From NCBI GenBank assembly GCA_027625915.1, contig JANTQA010000047.1, positions 6,138,001-6,202,000 of the forward strand: a DNA stretch of 64,000 bases, written 5' to 3'. Positions within the stretch are counted from its first letter, which is position 1. Each line of letters opens with the position of its first letter. The notes under the pieces were generated by a model. That model was not told the DNA's origin. It saw only the letters and a program-made list of their open reading frames with translations, and did not search any database. The stretch is from Anaeramoeba flamelloides. Lineage: Eukaryota > Metamonada > Anaeramoebidae. Shown in pieces: positions 13,598 through 25,234 of the stretch. The translations under genes were made by a program, and so were the position numbers.

Positions 13598-14504
13598 CCC
13601 GACAAGAATAGCAGATACATACAAATTCTTTCAAGACTTTTTCCAACTTTCAGACTAACAGTCAGCAAGATTCCAGTCTCTGATATTCTTTCATATTTTT
13701 TCAAATTTCAAATACTCCAGACAAACTTTTTATAAACTAAAAAAGGGTAAAAAAATAATATTAACAAAAAATAACATTTTGAATTTAATCAAAATTTTGG
13801 ACAGTTATCTTTAAATATAATATTTGTTACATTTCAATAACTGAAACTCTTTTTATTAAAACCGAAAAGTGGAAAGTTGTTTCAATTACTAATTGTTAAA
13901 AGTTTGAATTGTAAAAATTTTTAATTGAAAGTTGTTGAATTTTGATCTTATAATTTCTTTCAAAATTTGGAATAACTGTTGAGAGAAAAATGTTGGACAG
14001 AGAAAAATGGTTGGACACCAATTTTAATTTTGGACCTTACTGAAAATGATTTTTAATTTTGATCGTTTGTGAAATAACTAAAGAAAATAAAAAAAATCTA
14101 CTTATTAGAATAACTATTAATGTAATTCTACTTTTTCAAAACCTTATCTCTTATAATTTAAAGCAAGTTTAAAAATTACCATTTTCAGAATTAATAGTAA
14201 ACTTTACTAAAACTTGGATTTTTGTTAAAATAACATGATCTACTTTTAGTTATCAACCATTCAAAGGAGTATTCTATACACTCCACAGATTAATGTTTTT
14301 GTAACACCATTAAACCCGGATTTATATAAAATTCACCTAGCTATCAATAGGATTTGATTTTCAATTTTACTAATATTCCGAATTAAAAATGGTGTCAAAC
14401 CTTTTTTCTGTGTCCAAAAATTTTCTCTCAACAGTAATTTAAAAAAAAAAAAGTGTTATTTAAGTTCAAAAAGTGACTACATTGTTTGTACTATTTTTTT
14501 CATT
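13598..14504 (+). repeat. family B element, copy B1, inserted in C1 and itself interrupted
   Basis: It begins CCCGACAAGAATAGCAG and aligns along its length with copy B2 at 59405-59852. Shared blocks are 'CAGTCTCTGATATTCTTTCA', 'TATAAACTAAAAAAGG', 'GAAACTCTTTTT' and 'GGAAAGTTGTTT'. Without the inner insertion at 13975-14435 it would be about 446 bp, matching B2 (448 bp). The right terminal repeat has decayed. Ends are placed by comparison with C2 and B2. Confidence 0.75.
13975..14435. repeat. element D1, innermost of the nested set
   Basis: A unit of about 461 bp has terminal inverted repeats of roughly 45 bp: ACTGTTGAGAGAAAA at the left and TTTTCTCTCAACAGT at the right, continuing inward as TTGGACA and GGACACC-type blocks in inverse order. 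It interrupts B1 at a point where B2 runs on without a break (about 59783), so B2 shows the empty site. I see no other copy in the window. Confidence 0.8.
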
Positions 14505-17360
14505 ATTACTTTTTCCAGATCATGTCAAAATTTGATTTTAATATTTTAGAATTGTGATTTCAACATCCGAGCTCACATTATTGTCTTTTCTGTTCTACAT
14601 CTTTTTTACATTTGCTTTATCAATTATGAAATGTTCTCAAATTTGAACTTTCACTTGAAAATACCCAAAAGCCATTTTTTTACTATTTTTTTTTGAGATA
14701 TTTTAAATTTCTTTTTCATTGAAAAACAAAGAAAAAAAGTGTGCCTGAAAAGTAAAAGATAACAAAAAATGTTTTTTTTTTTCACCAATTTCTTCTGAAT
14801 GAAAATACTTTTTGAGAAGTATAATTGAAAAAACACAATAACTCGATACTCTCCAGTGTGGGAACGTGGCCCTAAAGACTAAATTTTTAAAACAAAAATA
14901 CTTTTATATTTTGCCAACCTTTAAAATTAAACAAAGATTTAACGAAAAACGCCAATTGAAACCTGAATCAAGTTTGTATATATTAATTTCCATCTTCAAA
15001 AAAAATATAAAAGATTAAAATATTCACCCAAATCTAAAAAAAAAATAGGGGGTTTAATTTTAACATTTGTTAAAGGTTTCCAAATATTCCCAACATCACA
15101 AAACCCAGATATTTTTTCAAAAAAATATCTTTAAATCCTGTATTTTTCAAATACACTCGCATAATAAATATTATTCTATATAAAAATTTTCAAAAAGGAT
15201 TGCAACTTTATTTTAGATTAATGGGAATTGAAAAAAAAGAAAGATCGAAGTGATTTTTTTTATATTTAATTGAAAATTTTTTTGAAAATCTATTTGAATT
15301 GGTGATGAGATTATTTTAATCTATTTTTTCAATAGTCTAGATATGAATAATATTTAAACAATTTAAAAATAAAATAAAATCTCTCTTTCAAAAGATATCA
15401 GTAAATTAAATTGAAAACAATATTTTTTTTTCCTTTTTGATAATATTTTTTATCATTTTCTTTTTTTTTTCTTTTTTCCATGTTTGAGTTGTAATATATT
15501 TTCAAGGTTTTTTTCTGTAAATAATTGGAACATTTATTCTTTTTTCATTCTTAACATTCAATATAAATTCCATCTAATACAATTAATTTTAAAAAAACAA
15601 AATACGCAAAAAATATGTGTTATTTAATAAGTAGGGTAATTTTGAAAAAGGGGGTATTCGAATATTAATGAGATAAATAAAAATTTCTTCTTAATGGCAG
15701 GAAATTATCAATTGAAAAATAATTTATAAAGGATGTAAAACTGAAATCGAATATGTATTTTTGGCGAAATTTACTTTTCAGAATTTATTTTTTCTTTGCC
15801 ATGAAGCTTGAAAAATGATTTGTGAAATTTTAATGTTTTATTATTAAAAATGTGATAATTTCTTTAACTGTGCTACTTTTGTATACCCCCCCCCCACAGT
15901 TAATAGAGTAATTATTTACCCAAGAGTACAATTAAATCCAATAAACACCCTTCATTTATCAACTTTAGAGAAACGGGCTAAAATTTTTTATTAGAATTCA
16001 TTTTCACCAATTATATTTTCAGTCAATAGAGACCCGAACCCTTTTTTTTTGCTTGAATTTTATGAATCAAAAATTAGAAAACATTTAACAAAAAAAAATT
16101 AATTTTTGAAGAAATATCGCTTTTAATAATTTCTGTGAGTTTGTATGAATAAATAACCTTAGAATTTGTTCTTATTTTAAAAATACAATTAAAATAAAGT
16201 AAATTTTAAATCATTGAATAACCAGAAAAAATTGATCTTTTATTTTTTTCCCAATGTTATTACTTAATTTTCTTGAAATTTAAAAGATTTTTTAATATTA
16301 TTTTTCAAATATTAAGAGTATAAATAAGGAGCTTTGGAAGATTTAAAAAAGTTATTTGATAATATCTATTATATTTTTTTTTATTCAAATTATTTTTTTA
16401 TTTTGGTTTTATTTGAAAATCTTTAAAAAAGTTGAGAAATTTTTGTACAGTCTATTGACTCTGTTAATCTATGTTTTATTAATTATCCACTCAAAAAATT
16501 AAGATTCAGTTATTAAATAACTATAATCAAATTAAAGGGTATTACTATAGGTTAAAAGTTGAATTTTTGGAGCTTAGATGCAAATTATTTTGGGAGAGAT
16601 TTTTAATCTAATAATTAAGGTATTTTTTAGGTATTTTTTCGTCCAATAGAAAGAAAAAATTGATTCCAACTATTTTTTGAATAACAAACTTATATTTTTT
16701 ACAAGTTTCAAAGAATTATTAACAATTTTTTTGAAATTATTTTCATTTTTTTTAGCTTTGTAATTCCAAAACTTAGTGGTTTCATTTTTAAAGAACACAT
16801 CTATACTTCCTTCATAGATGATCGGATTTCTTTCTTCTTTGTACGAAAATAATTCTTTTTTAAATAATTTGGAAAATATGTTTGTATTTTAAACTTTTTT
16901 AGAAATGAAAAAAAATGGGATCAAACTTTTAAAAACAATAATTAATTTCAGAAAATATCATTAAAAGTAAGTTTAGTATTGTATTAATCAGGTTTTTATT
17001 TCCCGCTTTCAATTTCAAGATGCTCTAAATTTGTTTTTTGAATTTGCTATTAAATTTTACTAGAAGATTTTTTTTTAGTTTACTTGTCACTTAAGGAAAG
17101 TCTATTTTTGAATTTTTCGAAAAAAAAAAATAAAAAATAAAAATAAAAAGTATTTTTAAACATAAAATATTGGTAAGAAAACATTTTTTCATTCGATTAA
17201 AAAATCAAAATTCAAGTGATTAGTCCATTGAAATAATAGCTGGTGTTTAACAGCGGCATTAAATAACTTTTAAATGGAAAATGAAAAAAATAATAATGAT
17301 TTTGACAAAAAAATGAAATTTGGTGGAAAAAATTATGTTTCCAAAAATGTTCGAATGTAT

Positions 17361-17393
<33 letters not shown>

Positions 17394-17450
17394 AAGGAAA
17401 TGAGGAACAACAATAGTAGCAAGCGCCCAATGCACAATGATAAACAAAAC

Positions 17451-19313
17451 TTAATAATAACCGCCATAATAGAAATATCTTGCATTCTCTTTTTGTCTTT
17501 TTAACTCTTTAATGGTAAGTTTAACAGTGCTTTTTTGGTAAAATTTGTATGCGCTAGGAAGCTCAAAAGTTTCTAAGGCCCATAATACATCTACCTGTAA
17601 CAGATTATCGAACACTTCTAATGTGGAGCGATTTGGGAATGAATTGGTTCCAATTTTTAAAACTTTTAATTTTTTTAAAGCGTAAAAATGTTTGGGAAGT
17701 TTTTGAAGAAAATTGTTTTTGACGTCAAGACATTCTAAGTTTTTGAGCTTGCATATCTGTTCTGGCAATTCGTTTAGTGAGCAGGTATTCATTTCCAAAA
17801 CCTTGAGATTCTGCAAGCCTTGAATTTCTCTGGGTATTGTTTCAAAGTGGGTGTGGCTTAGCTTCAAGGACACGACGCTGCCAAGGCTCTGTATTTCGAT
17901 GATGTTGGGCAGCGAATTGTAGGAGAGGTTGATTGATTTCAAAAAGGGGAATTTCATTCTGGAGAATTGGAACAATTCCATCCGGTTATTTGAGAGATTT
18001 AGTTTGGTTAAACTTTGCCCGATCCTGTTTATTTCGGCTGGGCACTGGTGCACCTCGTTGCCCGAAATATTAAAATTGGTTAGTTTTTTGCAATCGAAAG
18101 CTTCTTCGGGCATCTTGGCAAATTGGTTGTTATTCAGCTTCAGCTTGGTGAGGCTTTGCAGTCTGGTAAAGCTTTGGGGCAGCGAAAACAGCCCGTTGCC
18201 GCGCAGGTTGAGCTCCTTGAGGTTGGCGAGGTTGCCGATCTTTGCGGGCAGCACTTGCATCCCCAGGTTCCGAGTAACGCGCAGCGTCGTGAGCGTCGTG
18301 ATCTGTGTGATGCTCTTCGAGAGATGGGTGAGCCCATTTTGCACCAGTTCCAAATGCTTCAAGTTTTGCAGCTGTGCAAACGCGCGGATCGAGGTGTTTG
18401 TGACCATTTTGGGGCACCGAAAGATTTTCACAACTTGCAGCTGCGGGCAATACTTGACCAAGGCAGTCAATTCGTCCGCCCTCAGCTTCACATTGGTCCC
18501 GATTTGAAGATGCACCAGGCTTGGGTTCCTTTTGATAAATTTTTGGAAAACAGGCCCAGACACCTGCGTGAAGTTATTGTAACACTTCAATTCGGTTAGA
18601 TAGCCCCGTGAGAGCATGTGGATTTTTTTTAAGATTTTCTCGTCAATTTTCGGCAAATAATTCAAATTTAATTTGTACCATAAGCTTGGATCAAAGCAAA
18701 AACTATACCACAGCTTGGAGACAAATGAGAATTTGAATAACTCTTTTTGGGTCAAATATTCCAAAACTTCGAAGATTAGCTCGTCTGGTAAGACTTGGAA
18801 AGGATCGTATAATTTTTTTTTTTTTTTTTTTTTATTTTGCTTTTTGGATTTGTTGTTGTTGTTGTTGTTGATTCGAATTTGTGAAAGATCTTTTTTGAGA
18901 CTTTTGATCCCTTTTTCTTTTTCTTTTTCTTTTTCTTTTTCTTTTTCATTTTCATTTTCAATTTCTATTTCGATTTCTTTTTCATTGTTGTTTCCATTTT
19001 TTTTCTGGATTTCTTTTTCAGAATTTTTGGATTGAAACAACCCCTCAAGACTTTTCTTTTTTATAGCAATTAACAATTTATTTATTATTTCATTTGTAAT
19101 CTGCTTTTTTTCATCAAAATATGAATTTATTACTAACCCGAGATCGCTAATAGTCTCATTGTCAAATGGAATTTCCTTTTCGAGAATTTCTGTTTCCAAA
19201 TATTCGCTTATAAAAGCAATCATATCGTCATCGAAAATTGTTAAAAATTCGTTGTAGTCTTCTTCGTTATAATAGCTGTGAAAAAATTTTCGGAAAATTG
19301 AATTACAGTCCAT
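17451..19313 (-). CDS. F-box and leucine-rich-repeat protein
   Basis: Single exon, 620 residues. An F-box lies at about residues 171-213 (DPFQVLPDELIFEVLEYLT, then FVSKLWYSFCFDPSLW). About 14-16 leucine-rich repeats of the LxxLxLxxNxLxxLP type follow, to about residue 590. F-box proteins of this kind usually bridge Skp1/Cullin-1 ligases to a target held by the LRR domain, so the likely role is substrate recognition in ubiquitination; the target is unknown. Residues 1-95 form an acidic, helical-looking N-terminal segment that I cannot assign. Residues 98-168 are low complexity: EK/EI dipeptides, then Asn and Lys runs. Base composition is uneven: about 18120-18520 is far richer in GC than the rest. 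The start is the first ATG of the open frame, preceded by AT-rich DNA. Confidence 0.88.
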   Translation of the reverse strand: MDCNSIFRKFFHSYYNEEDYNEFLTIFDDDMIAFISEYLETEILEKEIPFDNETISDLGLVINSYFDEKKQITNEIINKLLIAIKKKSLEGLFQSKNSEKEIQKKNGNNNEKEIEIEIENENEKEKEKEKEKEKGIKSLKKDLSQIRINNNNNNKSKKQNKKKKKKKLYDPFQVLPDELIFEVLEYLTQKELFKFSFVSKLWYSFCFDPSLWYKLNLNYLPKIDEKILKKIHMLSRGYLTELKCYNNFTQVSGPVFQKFIKRNPSLVHLQIGTNVKLRADELTALVKYCPQLQVVKIFRCPKMVTNTSIRAFAQLQNLKHLELVQNGLTHLSKSITQITTLTTLRVTRNLGMQVLPAKIGNLANLKELNLRGNGLFSLPQSFTRLQSLTKLKLNNNQFAKMPEEAFDCKKLTNFNISGNEVHQCPAEINRIGQSLTKLNLSNNRMELFQFSRMKFPFLKSINLSYNSLPNIIEIQSLGSVVSLKLSHTHFETIPREIQGLQNLKVLEMNTCSLNELPEQICKLKNLECLDVKNNFLQKLPKHFYALKKLKVLKIGTNSFPNRSTLEVFDNLLQVDVLWALETFELPSAYKFYQKSTVKLTIKELKRQKENARYFYYGGYY

Positions 19314-22300
19314 TGTGAAGATCGTTTTTTTGTCTTTTTTTGTTGAAGTGTTACTGCAAAAAGAAAGGCTTTACCACAAGATTAAAAATGCTTTGTTGGG
19401 AGTATTCCAATGAAAGTAATTATTAAACAAACTGTTTGAGAATAAAGTTAAAAAATAAATATATGATTTGTTAATTGAAATCTGAATCTGTACCAAAAAC
19501 ATTTATCATCTTCATTTTTGAAACAAGATAATAGATCAGTTAAAATTGATTAAATCTTGACTGGTGTTGGCTCTACAAGACTTGAAGGGACTTTTGTTGT
19601 TCCTTTCATTTGGAAACTATAAGAAATTAAATCTACCAAAGTGACGTAAATTTTTTTTGCAAAGTTTAGTGAATTGAAAAAAACTATTGCAAATATCGCT
19701 GAATATTTCTGATTGTAATTCTTGATAGTTTCCAAACAAACCATTGATTAAAAACTATTGGAAATTTATGATGTGTTGATATTATTGTTATGACTAACAA
19801 CAAATTTGTGACTAATTCTTATTGTAAAAAAATGGATTTTTGAAATATGAAAAAAGTTTTCTTGACACTATTTGAATCAGAGGTTACATAAATTTCAAAA
19901 ACTCATAACTCTCTCTTTAATAGATATAAAATATTTGAAACAATTTGCACTTTATGATAAAACCCAAATTTCTCATAAGTGTTAACTGTATGAGAAAAAA
20001 AGTGAAACATGATTTGAAATTGGGTAGATTTTTAAAAATGAAAGAAAAGATCAATTAATAAAAGAAAAAAATAAATGATTAATAACAAAATGGGGGTATA
20101 AAACATAATAAAAAAATTTTCTAATACTGTTTTTTGGTAAAAAGTTTTTGTTTGATTGATCTATTATTAAAAATTTATTCAAAAAATTTACTTTTTTTGA
20201 GATGTTCAATATTTACCCTCAATTTTGAGATTATTTTTCAATTTGTTAACTTTTCAAAAGTATTCAATTCCAAAAATGTATTTGTACCACACTTTCCAAT
20301 TATTAAGAATTTTTGTTATTACTACTTACCAATAAGCAGGTACACTGGTGTAGATATGAAATATTTAAAAAATAGATTTTTTACAATATTAGATATAGAG
20401 AAACCATCTTTGATTTATCAAAATTTTGGTAATAGTAAATATAATATCTGATTATTTTATTAGACTATTAATAATTTTTATCAAAAAATGGTTTGGTTTT
20501 TAAAATTTTCAATTTTTTTAAGAAAAAATCTTTTAACAAACAAAGTAGTTGTCTACACCAAATGTTTTTATATTGAAAATCTCTTTGAGCTCAAAAATCA
20601 ATCGGACTTTTCGTTTAGTATTACCCAATTTTGGATAAATACATGTAACTCTATATTTATCTCCAAAATTGTAAAAAATCTATTTTTTACATCATTCCAT
20701 ATTTACACTTGTGTTGAGAGATGTCAAATATTTGGGAAAAATATTAGATCCGAAGACATCGATTTTGGAATATGTAGTAATGATTGATTCAAATTTAAAA
20801 AATTGTATCTTTTATCTCAACTTTTTCAAAGTTTTGACCAAAGTGTATATCTAAAAATTTCTTTTTCAATTGATTTTACGAAAGGTGTCTAATTCTGTTT
20901 CAACCAAATTTTACCAAAGTATGTAGATAATAGAGATATAATTATTCTTTTTTTAATTTGATAATAACAGTCTTTAAAAAAGAAAATTTCCCAAAAAAAA
21001 AAATTTTTTTTTTAAACTTGTTAACTATAATCATAAAATATATTAGAAAATAAAAAAAATATTAGTGTACTTTTTTATTTTGAGGAGAGAAAATTAATTA
21101 CATCTTAAATTCGTAGCTTGTAATTGTTGTATAGAATTCTTAATATAGATAAATAATTTTCTTCATCATTAACAAATGACAATATAAAAAAATGAGTATA
21201 TTTTTTGAGAAGTATAAAAGATATTATTTTTCAAGTTAGTTATTGTTTTTTTTCTCTATTAATTTTTTCCTCCAAAATTTTCGATTTTTTTCATATTACT
21301 GGACAATCACAAAGAAAAAGATCGATTTCTGGAATAATTTCAGAAAAAATCTTTGATATTCATCTATATAATCTTAATAAAGAGAAATTTTAGAAAATTG
21401 ATAGATTTTTTCATTCGCGATAATTATATACTTGGATATTTGTTTCATTACCAAGTCTCTTGAAAAAATTCAATAAATCTTTCACTTTATTAGAACAAAT
21501 TAGGGATATTTTAATGAAAAAAACAATATATAAATTTAAATTCCAGTTTCTATGAATTGGGAATAAAAAAAAAAAAAAATCACCAATTATGAAAGTAAAA
21601 AATGAAATAAAGTATCACCTAGAGATTAATGTATTGAAAAAAAAACCTAATAATAAGAAATTGTTCCAAAAAAAATCCACAAAATAGTTGTTTTTTTACC
21701 CATTTTTCAAAATTGTTTAAAAAAAAAAAAGTTATTTTATTTGTAACAAATACTATATAAATCACAGAATAACAAAAAAAACACAAAAAAAATCAAATTT
21801 GAATAGAAAATAAAATGTTCTTTCATTTGCGCTGGTTTCTGCCTCTTAGTCTTTTATGTCAAAAATTTAATTTTGATTTATTTTTGAACAATAATTTTTA
21901 TATTTTATCCCGATTTCACTATTATAATTAATCCTATATTTGCTGACTTTGAAATAATGTCAATCTAACAAGAAAATTTTCAAATTATACTGTCATTTAC
22001 ATAATAAAAAGATAGAAATTTTCATTCAGCTTTCCCAAAAAAATGAACGACACAAGAATTCAGAACTAATAATTAAATTCCCCAGCGCCTAAAAGTAAAA
22101 TTAATAAAATATACTGGTTGATAGAATAAAAATTTTGAAATGTTACATAACTTTTCAAATCTTTTTATGGTTAACTGAATAAAAATTTTTATTTCATTTA
22201 TTTTGTAATAAACCCAAAATTTAGGGGTTTAAGATTCAAAATTTTTCTTTTTGAGTGAAATGGCTATTTAACTGTTTCAGGAATATAAAATTTTACTCTC

Positions 22301-25234
22301 AAATTTAGTAACCAAAATCCATAAATGTGTATAATTATACTCTTTTAATGTCAAGTTTTTTTTTGACTTACGGAGAAGTGTATAAACACTTTTGAAAATA
22401 ATCTGGAGATAAGGGGCAAAATTTTTTTTTTGATTTAGCTTTGCTTTAATTGGCTAAAAAAATCCAAAAAAGTTGATATCAAAAAATTCATGATTTATTT
22501 TAAATTGAAAAATTGCAACATTGTCAATTTCTTCTATCCAGCGATCTTTTTAATCATTTTTAGTTGTTACTAACTTGAATTATTAAAAAAACTTTGTAAT
22601 AAAAATTTGGCTCTTATTGAAAAAAAATTTTAATTGTATTTGAAAAATTGATCCACAAACTATTTACCTCATTCTGTTCAGCAACTTGTTTCTAATATTT
22701 TTTTTACACTTAATCGGGTTGTTGTTTTAGGGTGGCATTAAAAATCTCCTTTTTTATAATTGTTCGTCATTTTTTATTCTTATGATTTCAGTCAAGGGTT
22801 GAATAACAAACATCCAGTCTTTTTAAAGACATGAAAATTATTAAGTAAAACATGTTTTTTACTTTCCTATTAAAACCAAATTTCCCATACAACAGTTTTT
22901 ATCTCAAAGTCCAAGAAAGATACTTTATTGAATTTCTTGAAAAATACCATTACTATTGATTTTGTATTGATCTTTGGCTTTTTCCAACTCATAATTCGCA
23001 AAAGATTTGGAAACTTGAAAAAAGTTTTTTCCTTTATTAGTTGAAAAATAACAGTATAGACACTGATATATTTAACCTAGTTTAAAATACTGATATCTTT
23101 TTTAATCTAGTTTATTATTAAAAACGAATAATTTTTGAAAAAACAACCCTAAAAATTTTTTACTTTTGACAAAAAAATAATGATAATTCTATTACTTACA
23201 AGATTTCAAAAAATACTCTTCAAATAATTCAAAAATTCAATTTTCCAGATGGTTGTTAAAAACTCCCAAATTATTTATAATGGTTATAAAAACATCATAA
23301 TAAAACACATTTGTCAGACTTTTGATCTAAAGTAAATTATCCAAAAAAAGTTTACTCTTTTTCAAATTCAATTTCGTTAATGTTAAGATATCACACTAAA
23401 AACAAAATGTTGATTTGGTGAAAAAAAGACTTAATTACACAGAACCAACAAAAATAAGCAAAAAAAACTGATAAACAAAGATATTTTGATAAAATCTTAA
23501 ACAACTTTGTTTTTTTGGTTTTCAAACACACCAACAGTTTTTTGTAATCTTTTCATTGTTAAAATAAAATTTAACAAAATTTCTACAAAGCTTTCAATAA
23601 AAATCCTACACAAAGATATTCTATAAATCATTAAAGTTGGTAATTAACAAAGGGTAACTATTCTATAACTTCTTAATGGTACCTCATACTATAAATTTGG
23701 ATTTTCATTGTATTAACACTTTTTTTAGAACAAAGATGGAAATTTGTTGATCTTTGAATAATAAATGGGTAAAATTTTCATTTCATATTAATTTTTCTTT
23801 CGTAATTAGAGTCTTCAAAGAAGTAGCTGCGATTTGTGGTTTTGGTTTCGAATTGAAAAAGGAAATTGTAAAATATGTAAATTGTTTTCCAATTTATATT
23901 CCAAATACGAGTATAATCTATTTAGAGAATCTAAAGAACTCAACCATATGTTACCTTTCACCTGATACCTCAACAAAGACTTTTATATGATTATGTTTTT
24001 AAAAGAAAGGTTGATCATTAATCTAATACATTTAGTACTATCAAAAGACTTGATGATAAAACTTTTCAGCTTGGCTCATATTGAGAGATCAACTTTTTCA
24101 ACTTCACTTCAACCTATCTCTTAAAAACATTTTTTGGTAATCTAAAACTAATGATGTTTAAAGCAAGGGACTTTAAAAATATACAAAAGTGTGTCCAATA
24201 AAATTGCTTAAGTTTATGATTTTTTCTTGTCAAGGTAATTTAATTTTTAATCCAATAAAAATCAATATTTTCGTTTTTACCACTTTTTTACTAAAGTTTG
24301 ATGGATACTAATGAAATCAGATTTTTGGAATTTGCTTGGTATTTGTAAACTGTTTTTAGTGTGTAAAATTTTCAGAAGAAATCAAAAGTCTATTTTTTTT
24401 TTTTCTTAAGGTATCGATTTTTTCAAATTTGCTTGGATTTAGTTTTTTTGTTTAAAAGGGATCAAAAAGTTTGTTTATAGCAATTGAAAAAAAAATTATT
24501 GCAAAACTTTTTAATAAAAAAAAAAAATTTTTTCAATTTTTTTATCAACTTTATAGAGAAATTTCTTTTTTAGGGCTGGTTCTTTTGATCAAAATTTTTC
24601 CAAAAGTATCTATTTGTTCAATCTTCAATTGGAAACAGATTGTTGAGATTAATATAAATTTTCTCAACTGAACGTAATTCCATTATTTTGCAAAAGTATG
24701 AAATAGTTTTCTCAAAAAATACCTTATTTTTTGAAAATTAATCAAATTATTTGATTATTTTTCCAAAAGAACACACAATTGAAAAAAAGGAAAAAATGTG
24801 AATACAGATTGTAACCTATTTGCAAGTAAAAAATTTCTATTTTGGAAATTAGATGTTAGTATTTCTTGACAAATAACAAAAATTACTTGAAAAGACACTC
24901 ATTGCCTACATTTTTGCAAACGTACTCAAGTCTTGAATAGTTATTTATAAAAAGTTGAAATCAGAAAAAGTGTGCAAAAAACACTTTTTATTTATTTTTT
25001 TTTATTCTTTTTTGGGGATTCATATTGTTATCTGTAAAACAAAATCATAATTTGGGGCAAAAAAATTGTTAGTTTGAATACTTTCACACAAAAAACAGAA
25101 AAAAAAAATAAAAGTCTAAAAAAAATCAAAATCAAAAACCATTTACTAAACGCAACCAAACTAAGGAACAAAATTTCATAAAAAAAAAAAAAGATATCAA
25201 CAAGACTTCTCAAGAAATCAAATACGAGACAATT
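19314..25234. other. 5.9-kb intergenic region
   Basis: No gene can be supported. It holds the foldback element at 20340-20718 and, at about 20047-20165, a stretch resembling 31190-31300 ('AGATCAATTAA', 'TTTGATTGATC' in the same order). A short block at about 22016-22045 resembles the 'TTCATTCAGCTTTCC' part of the repeat at 57073-57293. The promoters of two divergently placed genes (F-box protein on the left, Rxt3-like on the right) must lie at its two ends. Confidence 0.5.
20340..20718. repeat. foldback element, arms of about 100 bp
   Basis: The left arm (about 20340-20440) and right arm (about 20618-20718) are inverted copies. Shared blocks are 'AAAAAATAGATTTTTTACAAT', 'ATATAGAG' and 'TTGGTAAT'. 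The loop of about 180 bp has no recognisable content. The short open frames that cross it are explained by this repeat and are not likely genes. Confidence 0.65.

Larger units (their letters stand above)
13469..14875 (+). repeat. family C element, copy C1 (interrupted)
   Basis: The ends are TTAAGGAC on the left and a decayed inverse (CCCTAA) on the right. Left of the interruption it shares 'GAGTTTTATAATCT' and 'CGAGAATTT' with copies C2 (29237) and C3 (34900, inverted). Right of it, it shares 'AAATTTGATTTTAAT', 'AAGCCATTTTTT', 'AAAAAATGTTTTTTTT' and 'AATACTTTTTGAG'. Uninterrupted copies are about 522-525 bp. This copy is about 1407 bp because a second element (13598-14504) is inserted in it. 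No coding capacity is visible, so it is a non-autonomous element. Confidence 0.8.
11436..17450. other. 6-kb intergenic region carrying nested repeats
   Basis: I find no gene. The main content is the nested element at 13469-14875. A run of nine or more C at about 15887-15896 stands out in the AT background. An A tract of about 31 nt at 17361-17391 lies next to the 3' end of the F-box gene. Confidence 0.5.

Noticed and set aside
17929-18599. Long open frames on the plus strand opposite the F-box/LRR gene
   Set aside because: They lie in the GC-rich part, where stops are rare on all strands. They have no family motif, and the LRR reading on the other strand is clear.
19550-19760. Possible terminal exon on the minus strand (peptides such as FQMKGTTKVPSSLVEPTPVKI in parts, or GLFGNYQELQSEIFSDICNS in another frame)
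   Set aside because: Two frames look equally protein-like, acceptors exist for both, no upstream exon joins, and no family is recognised.
20134-20787. Two open frames of about 100 codons
   Set aside because: They cross the arms of a foldback element and show only low-complexity Phe/Ile/Lys composition.
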